DNA of 64,000 nucleotides from Thermosynechococcaceae cyanobacterium YX3bin19 (GCA_030447595.1 JAUJON010000001.1:1-64000); one strand, 5' to 3'; positions 31,495-42,464 are shown, counted from the stretch's first letter. The notes: generated from the sequence alone by a model not told the origin. Numbers and translations are program-made.

Positions 31495-32308
31495 GATCAT
31501 CGTGGCCTGTTGAGCCAGCAGGTCCCCTATTTTCAACAACTGAACTTGCGGGGTTCGGATGCTTATTAGCAATAGTGGGTAGAGTTTTATCAGCTGCTTG
31601 GGCAAGATTGGGTAGCTCTAAACAGTAACCTGCACCGTAAACCGTTTTAATGTAGCGGGGATGACGGGCGTCAGGCTCCAGCTTCGTTCTTAAATGTCTA
31701 ATATGTACTCGGATTGTCTCAATATCGTCGTTGGGATCGTAACCCCAGACTTCTCTGAGAATTTTGCTCGGAGAAACAGTCTGACCATGGCGCTGTAGTA
31801 AACAGTGGAGGAGTTCGAACTCTAAGTGCGTTAGTTTGACGATCTGGTTAAACCATACAACTTCTAACCGCTCAGGTACTAACGTCAACGGTCCATAGCT
31901 GAGAATTTCACTGTGCTTAGCAGCTTGAGGAATCCGATCCGTTCTTCGAAGCAAGGCTCGCACTCGTACTAACATTTCCTCCACTTCAAATGGTTTCGTC
32001 AGGTAGTCATCTGCCCCAGCATTGAACCCCTCAACCTTGTTATTAGTTTGACTGAGCCCAGTCAGCATTAACACGGGAATGTTGACCGTACGTTCATCCC
32101 GACGTAGACGTTGGCAGATTGTGAACCCATCTACCTTGGGCAGCATTAGATCTAGCATGATTAAGTCGGGTAATAGCTGTACAGCCAGAGCCTGCCCCTT
32201 AATGCCATCTGCTGAACGGCTAACATCATATCCAGCCGCTTCTAGATTCATGGCAAGTAATTCTGAAATAGCTGGGTCGTCCTCAATGACCAGTACTCGA
32301 GGCTTCAT
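31478..32308 (-). CDS. rpaA: Response regulator RpaA (OmpR family)
   Basis: RpaA is the main output regulator of the circadian clock and was first linked to phycobilisome-photosystem coupling. The receiver domain has [12 protein letters not shown] with the phospho-Asp near residue 53 and the switch Lys in [11 protein letters not shown]. The winged helix includes [23 protein letters not shown] and [17 protein letters not shown]. The match to RpaA rather than RpaB is based on KGQALAVQL and the linker [12 protein letters not shown] 40-residue polar tail follows. The reading frame is intact. Confidence 0.9.
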   Translation of the reverse strand: MKPRVLVIEDDPAISELLAMNLEAAGYDVSRSADGIKGQALAVQLLPDLIMLDLMLPKVDGFTICQRLRRDERTVNIPVLMLTGLSQTNNKVEGFNAGADDYLTKPFEVEEMLVRVRALLRRTDRIPQAAKHSEILSYGPLTLVPERLEVVWFNQIVKLTHLEFELLHCLLQRHGQTVSPSKILREVWGYDPNDDIETIRVHIRHLRTKLEPDARHPRYIKTVYGAGYCLELPNLAQAADKTLPTIANKHPNPASSVVENRGPAGSTGHDDLKPPH

Positions 32309-32687
32309 TTAATCTCTTGGCTGTAAGGGTTCTGGAACGGTCGAAGAATAGTGTCGGACTACGAAGAGCCTGTAAAGATTATAAGCGGGATTCTAAAATC
32401 CTCATAAAAGGCCGGTACGTGTTTAAAGCGTCGTTGGTGCAGCTAGAGATCTATTGTGCCTTGCTTAAACCTGGTGCCCAAGAACCACCTTGGTTAAATC
32501 TATATGAGGGAGAGGGAGTTTTTAATCTTGCTCCTAGTGCAGGGCTCCCTCCCAGCAGTCTTTGAGCCTTTTTAAACTGTTTGTTGATTAGACTCTTGAC
32601 TCATCCTTTACCAATCAGAGCTGCTTCTCCAGATAGGGGTTTAACAGACGGCTGCGATACCATAGGTAGATAACATCACGCTTGCCT
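32309..32687. other. Divergent intergenic region
   Basis: About 380 bp between rpaA and the DUF6464 gene. The 82-residue ORF at 32317-32565 has no family features. It should contain the rpaA promoter; no box can be named with confidence. Confidence 0.5.
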
Positions 32688-33065
32688 ATGGATTGCTCCC
32701 TGCCCACAGAGGTACTTTTAACTCACCCACAGCATTCGTTAGGAACTGTCTACTTAGATTGGAGCCCCCAACCGGGTGCTTACCTAGATTTTGAGAACAA
32801 AACTTACACGGTCTTAGAACGTCGTCATCGTTATCAGTTAAAAGCAGGGCAATACCATCTCTCCAAGATTGCTGTGTATGTCCAGCCAGCTCAACGTCCA
32901 GCAGAGCGTAGTTTAGTCGATGGACGGTGGGTATTGGGAAATATTAATTGTCGCTTCAATGCTCGCTCCGAACTTTTGTGCTGTGCGGTTAACCCAACGG
33001 GCCCCTGCGATCGCTGTTACTTCTTTGAGAATCTAGAACAAGCCGGTGATTCGCTACATTCCTAA
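32688..33065 (+). CDS. DUF6464 family protein
   Basis: A small cyanobacteria-specific protein of about 125 residues. I recognise the pattern YLDFENKTYTVLERRHRYQLKAG followed by a cysteine-containing C-terminus (CRFNARSELLCCAVNPTGPCDRCYFFE) that could bind metal. The function is unknown. I prefer the ATG at 32688 to the TTG two codons upstream. The last 12 bp overlap the converging fmt gene. Confidence 0.72.
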   Translation: MDCSLPTEVLLTHPQHSLGTVYLDWSPQPGAYLDFENKTYTVLERRHRYQLKAGQYHLSKIAVYVQPAQRPAERSLVDGRWVLGNINCRFNARSELLCCAVNPTGPCDRCYFFENLEQAGDSLHS

Positions 33066-34055
33066 AACTTCGCCCCCCATTAAGTGAACCCCGTTAGCAA
33101 AATCCCAGCCTGACTGACGTCGTTTTCCAGCCAGTTGAACTTCTCGCAAGAGTATTGCTCCTTGCCCCGTCTGCACAATTGGTCCTAATTCTTTAGCAAT
33201 TCCTAGGACTTCACCGGGAGAACCAGAACTAGAGAAAAGCTGAGAAGGCCAATTTGCTGCTAGCGCCTGCATCTCAGGGGGTAAGTGAGACCAGTAATCA
33301 GCTCCTAGCGGTGCAGTCGCAATAATCTTCAACGAAGCCCCGCGAAACAGAGTCACGCAGTTAGGGAAGAATCCGCGTACCTGGTTGTGAAACTGAATTG
33401 CGGTCCGGGACCAGTCCAACTCAAAGTCTTGTTTGCGGATTAAAGCGGCATAGGTGGCTTGGGATGAGTCCTGGGGAATTGGCTGCACCTCTCGCTGTTG
33501 CAGCTTCAACAAGGTTTCAATCAATAAATTTGCGCCCAAAGCTGAAAGGGCTGCCGCGACATCTTGAGAGTGATCGAGTAGCTGGATTGGGTAATAGGAC
33601 TTAAGCAGCATGGGGCCTGTATCCATACCAGCATCCATCAGCATCGTCGTTACCCCTGTTTCAAGCTCGCCGTGGTAAAGGGACCACTGAATCGGAGCGG
33701 CGCCACGATATTTTGGTAACAGTGAACCGTGACAGTTGATACACCCTAAGTGAGGCAGGTCTAAAACCTCCTGGGACAGAATTTGACCATAGGCGACAAC
33801 GATAAAAGCATCTGCCTGAAGCTGTCGAAGCTGTGCCAGTATTTCAGGAGTGTTTTTAAGCTTGTGCGGCTGCCAAATTGGTAGGTTAGCTGCTGCGGCT
33901 ACTAATTTTACTGCACCGGGGGTTACTTGGTTTCCTCGGCCGCGACGCTTATCAGGCTGAGTTACAACCCCTAGCACATCAAACTGGGGATGAGTGAGCA
34001 GGTGCTGCAAGCTGGGCACAGCAAACTGGGGTGTGCCAAAAAAAACTACTCTCAT
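33054..34055 (-). CDS. fmt: Methionyl-tRNA formyltransferase
   Basis: Formylates initiator Met-tRNA using 10-formyl-THF. The N-terminal transferase domain shows FFGTPQFAVPSL, the NCHGSLLPKYRGAAPIQW loop with the catalytic Asn and His, and MLMDAGMDTGPML. The C-terminal beta-barrel domain begins near residue 210. At 333 residues it is full length and intact. Confidence 0.96.
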   Translation of the reverse strand: MRVVFFGTPQFAVPSLQHLLTHPQFDVLGVVTQPDKRRGRGNQVTPGAVKLVAAAANLPIWQPHKLKNTPEILAQLRQLQADAFIVVAYGQILSQEVLDLPHLGCINCHGSLLPKYRGAAPIQWSLYHGELETGVTTMLMDAGMDTGPMLLKSYYPIQLLDHSQDVAAALSALGANLLIETLLKLQQREVQPIPQDSSQATYAALIRKQDFELDWSRTAIQFHNQVRGFFPNCVTLFRGASLKIIATAPLGADYWSHLPPEMQALAANWPSQLFSSSGSPGEVLGIAKELGPIVQTGQGAILLREVQLAGKRRQSGWDFANGVHLMGGEVLGM

Positions 34056-34180
34056 CGCGTCCCGGATAAAATTGCTTCAGTCAACTCCACTTAAACTACC
34101 ATCTACGGTAATTTTTCAAGGGCAGGGTAGAGCAACTCTTGGCGTTTCACCGCAGGTAGACGAAATGAAGAGCGCCGTTA

Positions 34181-34209
34181 CTCCTATGGAGCTAGCGTCT
34201 CCATAGGAG
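34181..34209. repeat. Perfect 11-bp hairpin of a cyanobacterial palindromic repeat type
   Basis: ctcctatggag - ctagcgt - ctccataggag: an 11-bp perfect inverted repeat with a 7-base loop. The core gctagcgtctcc resembles short palindromic repeats scattered in many cyanobacterial genomes. There is no T tract, so terminator function is uncertain. It sits between fmt and the methyltransferase gene, immediately before the 84-bp duplication. Confidence 0.8.
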
Positions 34210-34377
34210 AATCCTGAAAATCTCCAACCCAATCACACAGTATTTAACATCGTTCTGCTCGGCACTAATGCTCTAAACTCTAAAGGTTCGCTGAATCCTT
34301 AAAATCTCCAACCAAATCACAAAGTATTTAACATCGTTCTGCTCGGCACTAATGCTCTAAACTCTAAAGGTTCGCTG
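34210..34377. repeat. Two tandem copies of an 84-bp unit
   Basis: Unit 1 is 34210-34293 and unit 2 is 34294-34377, nearly identical (differences such as ctgaaaa/cttaaaa and acccaatcacac/accaaatcacaa). Unit 2 contains the last codons and stop of the methyltransferase gene, so unit 1 carries a copy of that 3' end. This is a recent local duplication. Confidence 0.95.
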
Positions 34378-35166
34378 GCGCTGGGCTTCATAGAGGATTA
34401 AGGCCGCCGCGATCGCCACATTCAGTGACTCGACACCCCGGCTTAAGGGAATCTTGACGTACCGATCAGCAATCCTGCTCAGAGTAGCCGACAGTCCTGC
34501 ACCTTCATTCCCCAGCAAGATTAAGCTGGGAGGCCGTAAGTCTAGCTCCCAATAGCTTAAGGGAGCATCCGGCTGAGTGGCGATTAGCTGTATCCCCTGC
34601 TTTTGATAGCGGCGTAGCTCAGTGTCGAGCTCAGGAACCATCGCCATTGGCAAGCGAAACCACTGACCGGCAGAGGCTCGCAGAACCTTGGGATGCTCTA
34701 AATCCACGCTGCCACTACTGAGGAGTAATCCCTCAGCCCCGGCTGCAGTTGCTGTGCGAATAATCGTGCCCAGGTTGCCAGGATCCTGGATCGTTTCTAG
34801 AACCAATCCCAAGCTAGTGAAGTTAAAAGCACAGAACCGGCGGCAAGCAGTGGCAACGACCCCATCTGGCTGTGTTGTGGTTGCGATCGCCGCTAGTAGG
34901 TTTGGGCTAACCAATTCACAGCGCTGTGCCAGGGCGCAGACTTGCTGCCATAAGTGTTCATGCTTTTGCTGCCACTCGGCTGTATAACAGACGGCCATTA
35001 AAGGCCACTTGAGAGCGCAGGCTTCTTCGAGCAAGTGAGTGCCCTCGAGCAAAAAAAGCTGTTGTTCAGCCCGGCCCTTAGGATGATGCAGCTTGCGAAT
35101 TTGCTTGATTAAAGAGTTTTGTAAGCTCGTTAGCACTGAGCCGGTACCAAACTTAAAGAACATCAA
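34357..35166 (-). CDS. TrmH/SpoU-family RNA 2'-O-methyltransferase
   Basis: A 269-residue SPOUT enzyme. The N-terminal substrate-binding part (KQIRKLHHPKGRAEQQLFLLEG) is followed by the knotted SAM domain with motifs LVLETIQDPGNLGTIIRTA, LILLGNEGAGLS and the final IPLSRGVESLNVAIAAALILYE. It methylates a ribose in rRNA or tRNA; the exact site cannot be told. The last codons lie inside the 84-bp duplication. Confidence 0.9.
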   Translation of the reverse strand: MMFFKFGTGSVLTSLQNSLIKQIRKLHHPKGRAEQQLFLLEGTHLLEEACALKWPLMAVCYTAEWQQKHEHLWQQVCALAQRCELVSPNLLAAIATTTQPDGVVATACRRFCAFNFTSLGLVLETIQDPGNLGTIIRTATAAGAEGLLLSSGSVDLEHPKVLRASAGQWFRLPMAMVPELDTELRRYQKQGIQLIATQPDAPLSYWELDLRPPSLILLGNEGAGLSATLSRIADRYVKIPLSRGVESLNVAIAAALILYEAQRQRTFRV

Positions 35167-35210
35167 TTCAGAGATTACCCTGAAGTATGGCAGCCCAAAT
35201 CCATCGAAGA

Positions 35211-35294
35211 TGCGGAACCGGGGACTTGAACCCCGAAGGCCTTGCGGCCACTAGAACCTGAATCTAGCGCGTCTACCAATTCCGCCAGTTCCGC
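35211..35294 (-). tRNA. tRNA-Leu (CAG)
   Basis: On the minus strand the acceptor GCGGAAC pairs with GTTCCGC, followed by discriminator A. The anticodon arm CTAGA-TTCAGGT-TCTAG gives anticodon CAG. A long variable arm (GTGGCCGCAAGGCCTTC) marks a class II tRNA, and the T arm reads GGGGTTCAAGTCCCC. CCA is not encoded. Length is 84 nt. Confidence 0.95.
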
Positions 35295-35365
35295 TCAATG
35301 TAGTAATTCCCAAGGTTTATAATCATCCAGCAATTTCTATTATCCGTCAACCACCTCCAAGTCGT

Positions 35366-35399
35366 AAACGTCATTACTGTACAAACGTCATTACTGTGT
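35366..35399. repeat. 17-bp tandem duplication
   Basis: aaacgtcattactgtac is followed directly by aaacgtcattactgtgt. It lies in the spacer between tRNA-Leu and murA, within the likely murA promoter region. Confidence 0.85.
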
Positions 35400-35537
35400 A
35401 ATAGATATGTATAAAAGGACAGCCAGATACGTTAAGTAACTCTATCGAAGAATAATTCTCGTTTTCGAGAATCTTCCGGTAGAATCAAAACCAAACTATG
35501 CTTTTCTTGCTGAATTCAGTCCTAGGAGGACAGGAAC

Positions 35538-36887
35538 ATTACTCCCTCTCTAAGCTCGACAGACAATAATTCATCTTTCCAGCCCAACCAGTCTGTGCTC
35601 CACATCTGGGGTAGAACTCCTCTACAAGGACATGTTGAGATCAGCGGTGCTAAAAATTCGGCTCTAGCTTTGATGGCTGGGGCATTGCTCTCCTCTGAAA
35701 CTTGCCGTCTCCGCAATGTTCCTAACCTCGTCGATATTACTCGTATGGGAAAGGTACTGTCCGCCCTAGGAATAAAGTTAAAGCAGGATGGTGATCTTTT
35801 AGAGATAGATGCCAGTCACATTAGTCATTCCACAGCACCCTACCAATTAGTGAGCCAGCTACGCGCCAGCTTCTTTGTCATTGGTCCGCTGCTGGCTCGT
35901 TTAGGGGTTGCCCGTGTTCCCTTGCCTGGCGGTTGTGCAATTGGGGCAAGACCCGTTGATTTGCACGTCCGTGGCCTCCAGGCAATGGGAGCTGATGTTC
36001 AGTTTGAACACGGCGTTGTCATGGCCTATGCTCGCAAACTCCAAGGGGCAAGAATTTATCTCGACTGTCCCAGCGTTGGGGCAACAGAAACCCTGATGAT
36101 GGCGGCAACCTTGGCCGAGGGGGAAACAATCATTGAAAATGCCGCTCAAGAACCTGAGATTGTCGATCTGGCCAATTTCTGCCAGGCCATGGGAGCTCAG
36201 ATTCAAGGGGCGGGAACAAGCACGATTACGGTTGTTGGGGTATCGCAGTTGCATGGTACTGATTACTCAATCATTCCCGATCGAATTGAGGCTGGTACCT
36301 TTTTAATTGCCGGGGCAATCACTCGTTCGGAAATTAGCCTCTCTCCAGTAGTGCCTGATCACTTAACGGCCGTTATTTCTAAGCTTCAGGCGATTGGGGT
36401 AGAAGTGATTTCAGATACACCTAATCAATTACGGGTGGTGCCGGGACAAACCTATAGAGGAACAGACATTGAAACCTACTTCTATCCGGGTTTTCCCACA
36501 GACATGCAGCCCATGTTCATGTCGTTGCTGACCTTGAGCGAGGGCAGCAGTGTGATTACAGAGACAATTTTTGAAAAACGCTTACAGCATGTCCAAGAAT
36601 TCAAGCGGATGGGCGCAGACATTCGAATCAAAGGTAACCATGCCTTTATCAATGGTGTGCCAATGCTATCTGGGGCCCCTGTGGTAGCAACTGATCTGCG
36701 GGCTGCTGCAGGGCTCGTTGTTGCAGCCTTGGCCGCCGAGGGCAAGTCAACGATTCAAGGTTTACAGTACTTAGATCGGGGGTACGAAAAGCTAGAGCGA
36801 AAACTGCAAGGCCTGGGAGCCCGCCTGGAGCGAGTGCCGTTGGATACCCCAGAGGTTCAACCAGTACCCCCATCGGTTTCTGTTTGA
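35538..36887 (+). CDS. murA: UDP-N-acetylglucosamine 1-carboxyvinyltransferase
   Basis: First committed step of peptidoglycan synthesis, adding enolpyruvate to UDP-GlcNAc. The EPT fold is complete: [14 protein letters not shown] at the N-terminus, the [19 protein letters not shown] loop with the catalytic Cys (GGCAIGARP) and [13 protein letters not shown]. The ORF track starts at a GTG (35595), but upstream codons remain in frame back to an ATT at 35538 that sits 8 bases after a perfect AGGAGG (35524-35529). Family members usually have a similar Ser/Pro-rich leader before SVLHIWG. I therefore favour the ATT start; the GTG is the alternative. Confidence 0.9.
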   Translation: MTPSLSSTDNNSSFQPNQSVLHIWGRTPLQGHVEISGAKNSALALMAGALLSSETCRLRNVPNLVDITRMGKVLSALGIKLKQDGDLLEIDASHISHSTAPYQLVSQLRASFFVIGPLLARLGVARVPLPGGCAIGARPVDLHVRGLQAMGADVQFEHGVVMAYARKLQGARIYLDCPSVGATETLMMAATLAEGETIIENAAQEPEIVDLANFCQAMGAQIQGAGTSTITVVGVSQLHGTDYSIIPDRIEAGTFLIAGAITRSEISLSPVVPDHLTAVISKLQAIGVEVISDTPNQLRVVPGQTYRGTDIETYFYPGFPTDMQPMFMSLLTLSEGSSVITETIFEKRLQHVQEFKRMGADIRIKGNHAFINGVPMLSGAPVVATDLRAAAGLVVAALAAEGKSTIQGLQYLDRGYEKLERKLQGLGARLERVPLDTPEVQPVPPSVSV

Positions 36888-37006
36888 GCTCCCAGCCTGG
36901 AGGCAGTTTCTCTCTCGATATACTAGGAGTAGTGGGTCTAGCGAAAACCACTGAAAGCAGTTCACTTAGGGTTAGACCCAATCTAAATTTGTCGTGAGAT
37001 GCCTGC

Positions 37007-37876
37007 ATGACCTCAAAAACCTTAATGATCGGCCTGAGGGCAGATCAGTTTCGTCATCCCCTTGACTTGGAAGCAACGGCGGCCTTAAAGCAATTGCCTG
37101 GTCTAGATATGGTTATCCGGAACTTGCTGGGGCCAATGGCTGAACAGGTTTTTTACCTGGATAACATTGCCTCCAGCATTCTAGTTGGGGAGCAGCAGTT
37201 GCCCCACTTGCACCAACTGTTGCTAGAAGCCTGCCAGGTTTTAGATTTAGAACCTCCTCAACTTTACGTGCGCCAGCATCCGGCTCCCAATGCCTACACC
37301 TTTGCCGTGCGAGGTAAGCAGCCTTTTGTGGTGCTGCACACTTCTTTGATTGAGCTGCTGAACCCAGAAGAGATTCAAGCGGTGATTGCTCATGAACTCG
37401 GTCATCTCAAGTGCGACCACGGTGTCTATTTGACGCTAGCTAACTTGGTCGTCTTAGCAGCTGGACAACTACCCAGGCTTGGTAGCTGGATTGCCCAAAG
37501 TTTACAGGCTCAAGTACTACAGTGGATTAGATGTGCTGAATTTACTTGCGATCGCGCGGCCTTACTGGTGGCACAGGACCCCAAGGTGGTTATTTCTGTT
37601 CTGATGAAGCTAGCGGGAGGGTCCCCGACACTGGCACCTCAGCTGAACTTAGATGCTTTTTTAGCCCAGGCACGGGCCTACGATGCGGTCAACGACGAAT
37701 TGGGCCAACTGCTTAAACGAGCCCGCTCCGCTGAGCTAACCCACCCACTGCCAGTCCTGCGGGCGCGGGAAATTGATCGCTGGGCCAGTAGTCCAGCCTT
37801 CCAGTCCCTATTCCAGATGCAATCAGTTCAGTATAATAGTGAAGCACCATCCAAGGGCGGGTGGCGAAATTGGTAG
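37007..37876 (+). CDS. M48-family metallopeptidase (HtpX-like)
   Basis: A 289-residue zinc protease. The HELGHLKCDHG segment holds the HEXXH zinc site, and ECAFTCDRAAL-like sequence (RCAEFTCDRAALLVA) supplies the third ligand region. A hydrophobic stretch (LTLANLVVLAAGQLPRLGSW) may be a membrane segment. M48 proteins in this group degrade damaged membrane proteins. The stop codon lies 22 bp inside tRNA-Leu(CAA), so the protein's C-terminus is written by tRNA sequence. Confidence 0.86.
   Translation: MTSKTLMIGLRADQFRHPLDLEATAALKQLPGLDMVIRNLLGPMAEQVFYLDNIASSILVGEQQLPHLHQLLLEACQVLDLEPPQLYVRQHPAPNAYTFAVRGKQPFVVLHTSLIELLNPEEIQAVIAHELGHLKCDHGVYLTLANLVVLAAGQLPRLGSWIAQSLQAQVLQWIRCAEFTCDRAALLVAQDPKVVISVLMKLAGGSPTLAPQLNLDAFLAQARAYDAVNDELGQLLKRARSAELTHPLPVLRAREIDRWASSPAFQSLFQMQSVQYNSEAPSKGGWRNW
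37832..37837 (+). promoter_or_regulatory. Probable -10 box of tRNA-Leu(CAA)
   Basis: A perfect TATAAT ends 17 bases before the first base of the tRNA. It lies inside the M48 protease coding region. The -35 box is not clear. Confidence 0.55.
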
Positions 37877-37936
37877 ACGCACCACACTCAAAATGTGGCG
37901 GCTTCGGTCGTGAGAGTTCGAGTCTCTCCCCGCCCA
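37855..37936 (+). tRNA. tRNA-Leu (CAA)
   Basis: Acceptor GGGCGGG pairs with CCCGCCC, discriminator A. The anticodon arm CCACA-CTCAAAA-TGTGG gives anticodon CAA. A long variable arm (CGGCTTCGGTCG) and T arm GAGAGTTCGAGTCTCTC follow. CCA is not encoded. Its first 22 bases overlap the 3' end of the M48 gene. Confidence 0.95.
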
Positions 37937-37957
37937 CTTACTGATTGAGCATCATCA

Positions 37958-40064
<2,107 letters not shown>

Positions 40065-40087
40065 TAAGGACTTACCTTAGACATTTT

Positions 40088-40118
40088 AAAAAAACAAACC
40101 CTCTAACTGCTTAGAGGG
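40088..40118 (-). terminator. Rho-independent terminator, minus strand
   Basis: Read on the minus strand: ccctctaa-gcag-ttagaggg, a perfect 8-bp stem with a 4-base loop, followed by TTTGTTTTTTT. It lies downstream of petE and just upstream of the flavoprotein gene, so it probably ends petE transcription. Confidence 0.85.
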
Positions 40119-40351
40119 AAACACAAAACCTGAACGAGATAGCTTACATTGTCCTTACTAGTATTTGCCTGCCTGCTCCATTACGGAGGTAGTAATGTCT
40201 GGTATTGAGTTAAAACTCTCCCTTGCTAAACCGAATGCCGAGTAATGAACAAACCTGCACTAACTCACGAGTTCACTACAGGTAATGTTGGACATGGGCT
40301 CAACAAAGGAGAAATTCTATCCCCAGTAATCAAGAAGGTTTATCTTGCAAA

Positions 40352-40771
40352 CTAGCCTTGCACTGTAATCTTTCCGGCCATCCCAGCACCCCGGTGAGGT
40401 TCGCAATAGTAGGCATAGTCACCTGTGGGCATATCCTCGCCAAAGGTTACTTCAAATGATTCGCCTGGGCTAAACAGCAGTTGCTTGTGAGACAACTTTT
40501 TCGCTAGTACTTTATCACCCCCTGGAACTTGCTTATCGTCAAAAACTGCATTGTGCGGTGCAAGTTTATTATTGACCCACTTCACCGTGTCACCGGGTTT
40601 AACAGTTAATTCTGACGGTTCATATTTCAAAGCGCCCTTATCCGTTCCCATCTTGACAGTAAAGGTCTCAGCAGCTGCGGAGGGGGTGACCAGCATAAAA
40701 CTACTGGCGACTAGGACAACAGTCAACAGTGCTAGACTTAAGCTGCGTAAAATTGATGCGATAAATTTCAT
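40352..40771 (-). CDS. petE: Plastocyanin
   Basis: Lumenal blue copper protein that carries electrons from cytochrome b6f to photosystem I. The first 34 residues are a signal peptide ending SAAAE. Copper ligands are visible: His in LAPHNAVF, then Cys, His and Met in [13 protein letters not shown]. At 139 residues the precursor is normal. It follows psbV2 on the same strand with a 190-bp gap and is followed by a strong terminator 230 bp downstream. Confidence 0.97.
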   Translation of the reverse strand: MKFIASILRSLSLALLTVVLVASSFMLVTPSAAAETFTVKMGTDKGALKYEPSELTVKPGDTVKWVNNKLAPHNAVFDDKQVPGGDKVLAKKLSHKQLLFSPGESFEVTFGEDMPTGDYAYYCEPHRGAGMAGKITVQG

Positions 40772-40963
40772 AAATTTCCTCTGAAGGTTTTAGCTTAGCT
40801 TACTCTCAGCTTGGCCTATTTTCTGTACAATACTCATCTCCCTTTAGGAGATAAAGCTTTCGGCTTAACCGGAAAGGTTGTTTAGATATTGGTGTTCAAC
40901 CTTATTCTTTAAGATTTTAAGGCAAATGGTTGCCTGAGTTCAGAACATTCTTAGACCCGTAAT

Positions 40964-41413
40964 TCAAAATGTCTTACTGCCCCAGCCCGGTGCTTCCTGC
41001 GCGGCTCGTAGAATGAAAGCCGCTAGGTTTTCTACCTGGGGCTGCGACATCCAGCTTTCTGGAACTTGCCGACACCAGAAGGTCTCCTCGCTGCCGTCAT
41101 AAGTCATGGGCTTTCTCAGGAAAGCGACTAAGCTGTTGATGTTATCACGAGCTGGGTTCGCCCCCTTAAGATCAGCTAAAGATAGAGAAGTTAAGGGATC
41201 GGGTAAGGTAGAACCCCCAACATGGCAGTTTTTACAGCTATCTTCAAACAGGTGTTTGCCATCGGAGAGATCGATTGGAGAAAACAGGCGCGTGTGACCT
41301 TGCTGATCTATTTCTAAGGGAACAGGTTCTTTTACTTTAAGGTAGCGGGTAACGTAAGTGTCTACTGTATCTGCCTGAACCGGGAAGCTAGCGCTCGCGA
41401 TAAAGCACAGCAA
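40964..41413 (-). CDS. psbV2: PsbV2-like c-type cytochrome (cytochrome c-550-like)
   Basis: A monohaem cytochrome c with the haem site CKNCH near residue 60. YVTRYLKVKEPVPLEID and the C-terminal LAAFILRAAQEAPGWG match PsbV2, the paralogue of photosystem II cytochrome c-550 next to psbV in Thermosynechococcus. Cys in FWCRQVPESW may be the unusual sixth ligand region. The ORF begins at a TTG in the middle of a hydrophobic stretch, and codons upstream stay in frame and hydrophobic (FLCVCSLPSLFLLC), so the signal peptide starts further up, but I find no good start codon there. Role of PsbV2 is not well defined. Confidence 0.8.
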   Translation of the reverse strand: MLCFIASASFPVQADTVDTYVTRYLKVKEPVPLEIDQQGHTRLFSPIDLSDGKHLFEDSCKNCHVGGSTLPDPLTSLSLADLKGANPARDNINSLVAFLRKPMTYDGSEETFWCRQVPESWMSQPQVENLAAFILRAAQEAPGWGSKTF

Positions 41414-41510
41414 AAAGAGGCTCGGCAGGGAGCAGACGCAAAGAAACGCAGACGAAACGAGACTAAGAGGGGGTTTGGGGCAAATTCTGGTTTGGTTAGA
41501 GGCTCATAGT

Positions 41511-41997
41511 TTAAAAGCCAACTTTACCAGCACAGCGGTCTCCCAAGATTTTACTTTGAAATAAAAATGTGCCTGACGCCACCAAGTCATCTTCGGTAAG
41601 ATTTCTCATTTCCAGGATAAATATCTGCGCTCTTAAGGCTGGGATGGACTTCGGCAATTGACTCCTCCCCATCGTAAGTAGTCGGATTTTTTCATATAAT
41701 CGACTAGTCCCTTCAACGTTATCTCGGGGGAGTTGCCAGCGCTAGCGTTTCCGGCCTGAGGTTTATGTCTGGGTTAGTTGCGGTTACTCCGCCCTTGTGG
41801 CACTGGGCACAGACATTGTTGAACAAGCGTTGGCCTTGTTTGACCTCTTGGGGGGTTAATACAATTGTGTCTCCCTGCCCGCTAAGTTTGACTGTGCGGG
41901 TCGCCTCGTCTACAACGGCAGCAGAGGCACTGCCACTCAACACCTGAAAGGTGAAAAATACAGCGGCTACAACAAGCCAAATGTATCTTTTTAACAT
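41511..41997 (-). pseudogene. psbV: psbV (cytochrome c-550) pseudogene
   Basis: Starts at ATG 41997 after AAGGAG, with a signal peptide ending SASAA, then VDEATRTVKLSGQGD and the haem site CAQCH. The ORF ends ALATPPR. Other frames continue in order RDNVE, GLVDYMK, KNPTTYDGEESIAEVHPSLKSADIYP, and EMRNLTEDDL, down to a TAA at 41513-41511. Four one-base additions in short runs (CCCC, GG, AAAAA, G) within about 130 bp explain the shifts. The final segment is also diverged: the expected KWGGGKIYY end is not conserved. The lumenal PsbV stabilises the oxygen-evolving cluster; this copy cannot make it. Confidence 0.9.
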
Positions 41998-42187
41998 GGT
42001 TCTCCTTAAAGCTTGTCTTGGTAATGAGTTGCTTAACATTTGGAACAATGCAACAGACCAGTTTCTAACAACGACCTGAAGGTGTTACTCGGTATCCTCA
42101 CAGACAAAGTATTCAAGAGCAGCGAACCAGATTTGCGGTAAGAACCCCAAAGAAATGGTTGGCCCAAACTGCTCCCAGAGAAAGGAG

Positions 42188-42376
42188 TTATCTTTGAGGA
42201 CCTGCATTTTTATGAGCCATAATTTCTACAATAATTGCTTTGGCGTCCTCTAAGGCTAGACGAGTTTGAGGGGTTTTATAGGCAATTCCCAGCTGGTCAC
42301 AGAGGCAAAAGATATCTTCAACTTGAAGATGAAAGTCTTCGGCAATTTCTGCAACGGTAAGGTCTGCAAAGCCCAT
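42188..42376 (-). CDS. Small IF-2 N-terminal-like protein
   Basis: About 62 residues from MGFADLTVAEIAEDF. The helix-turn pattern (VAEIAEDFHLQVEDIFCLCDQLGI) resembles the IF2_N module, and small cyanobacterial proteins of this kind are often labelled IF-2-like. There is no GTPase. The function is unknown. I drop the first five ORF residues in favour of the internal Met. Confidence 0.6.
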   Translation of the reverse strand: MGFADLTVAEIAEDFHLQVEDIFCLCDQLGIAYKTPQTRLALEDAKAIIVEIMAHKNAGPQR

Positions 42377-42464
42377 AATGCTTCTTTGCAAGGATTGAAA
42401 ACTGTCTACCTAATATCATGCCATTGAGCTGCACTTTTCTAAAGTAAACCTGGTGGAACCAGGA

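Noticed and set aside
32317-32565. 82-residue ORF after the rpaA start
   Set aside because: Composition is unlike the neighbouring genes and no motif is visible; probably chance.
34181-34377. CRISPR-like array at the repeats near 34.2 kb
   Set aside because: Only two units, directly abutting with no spacers, and no cas genes nearby.
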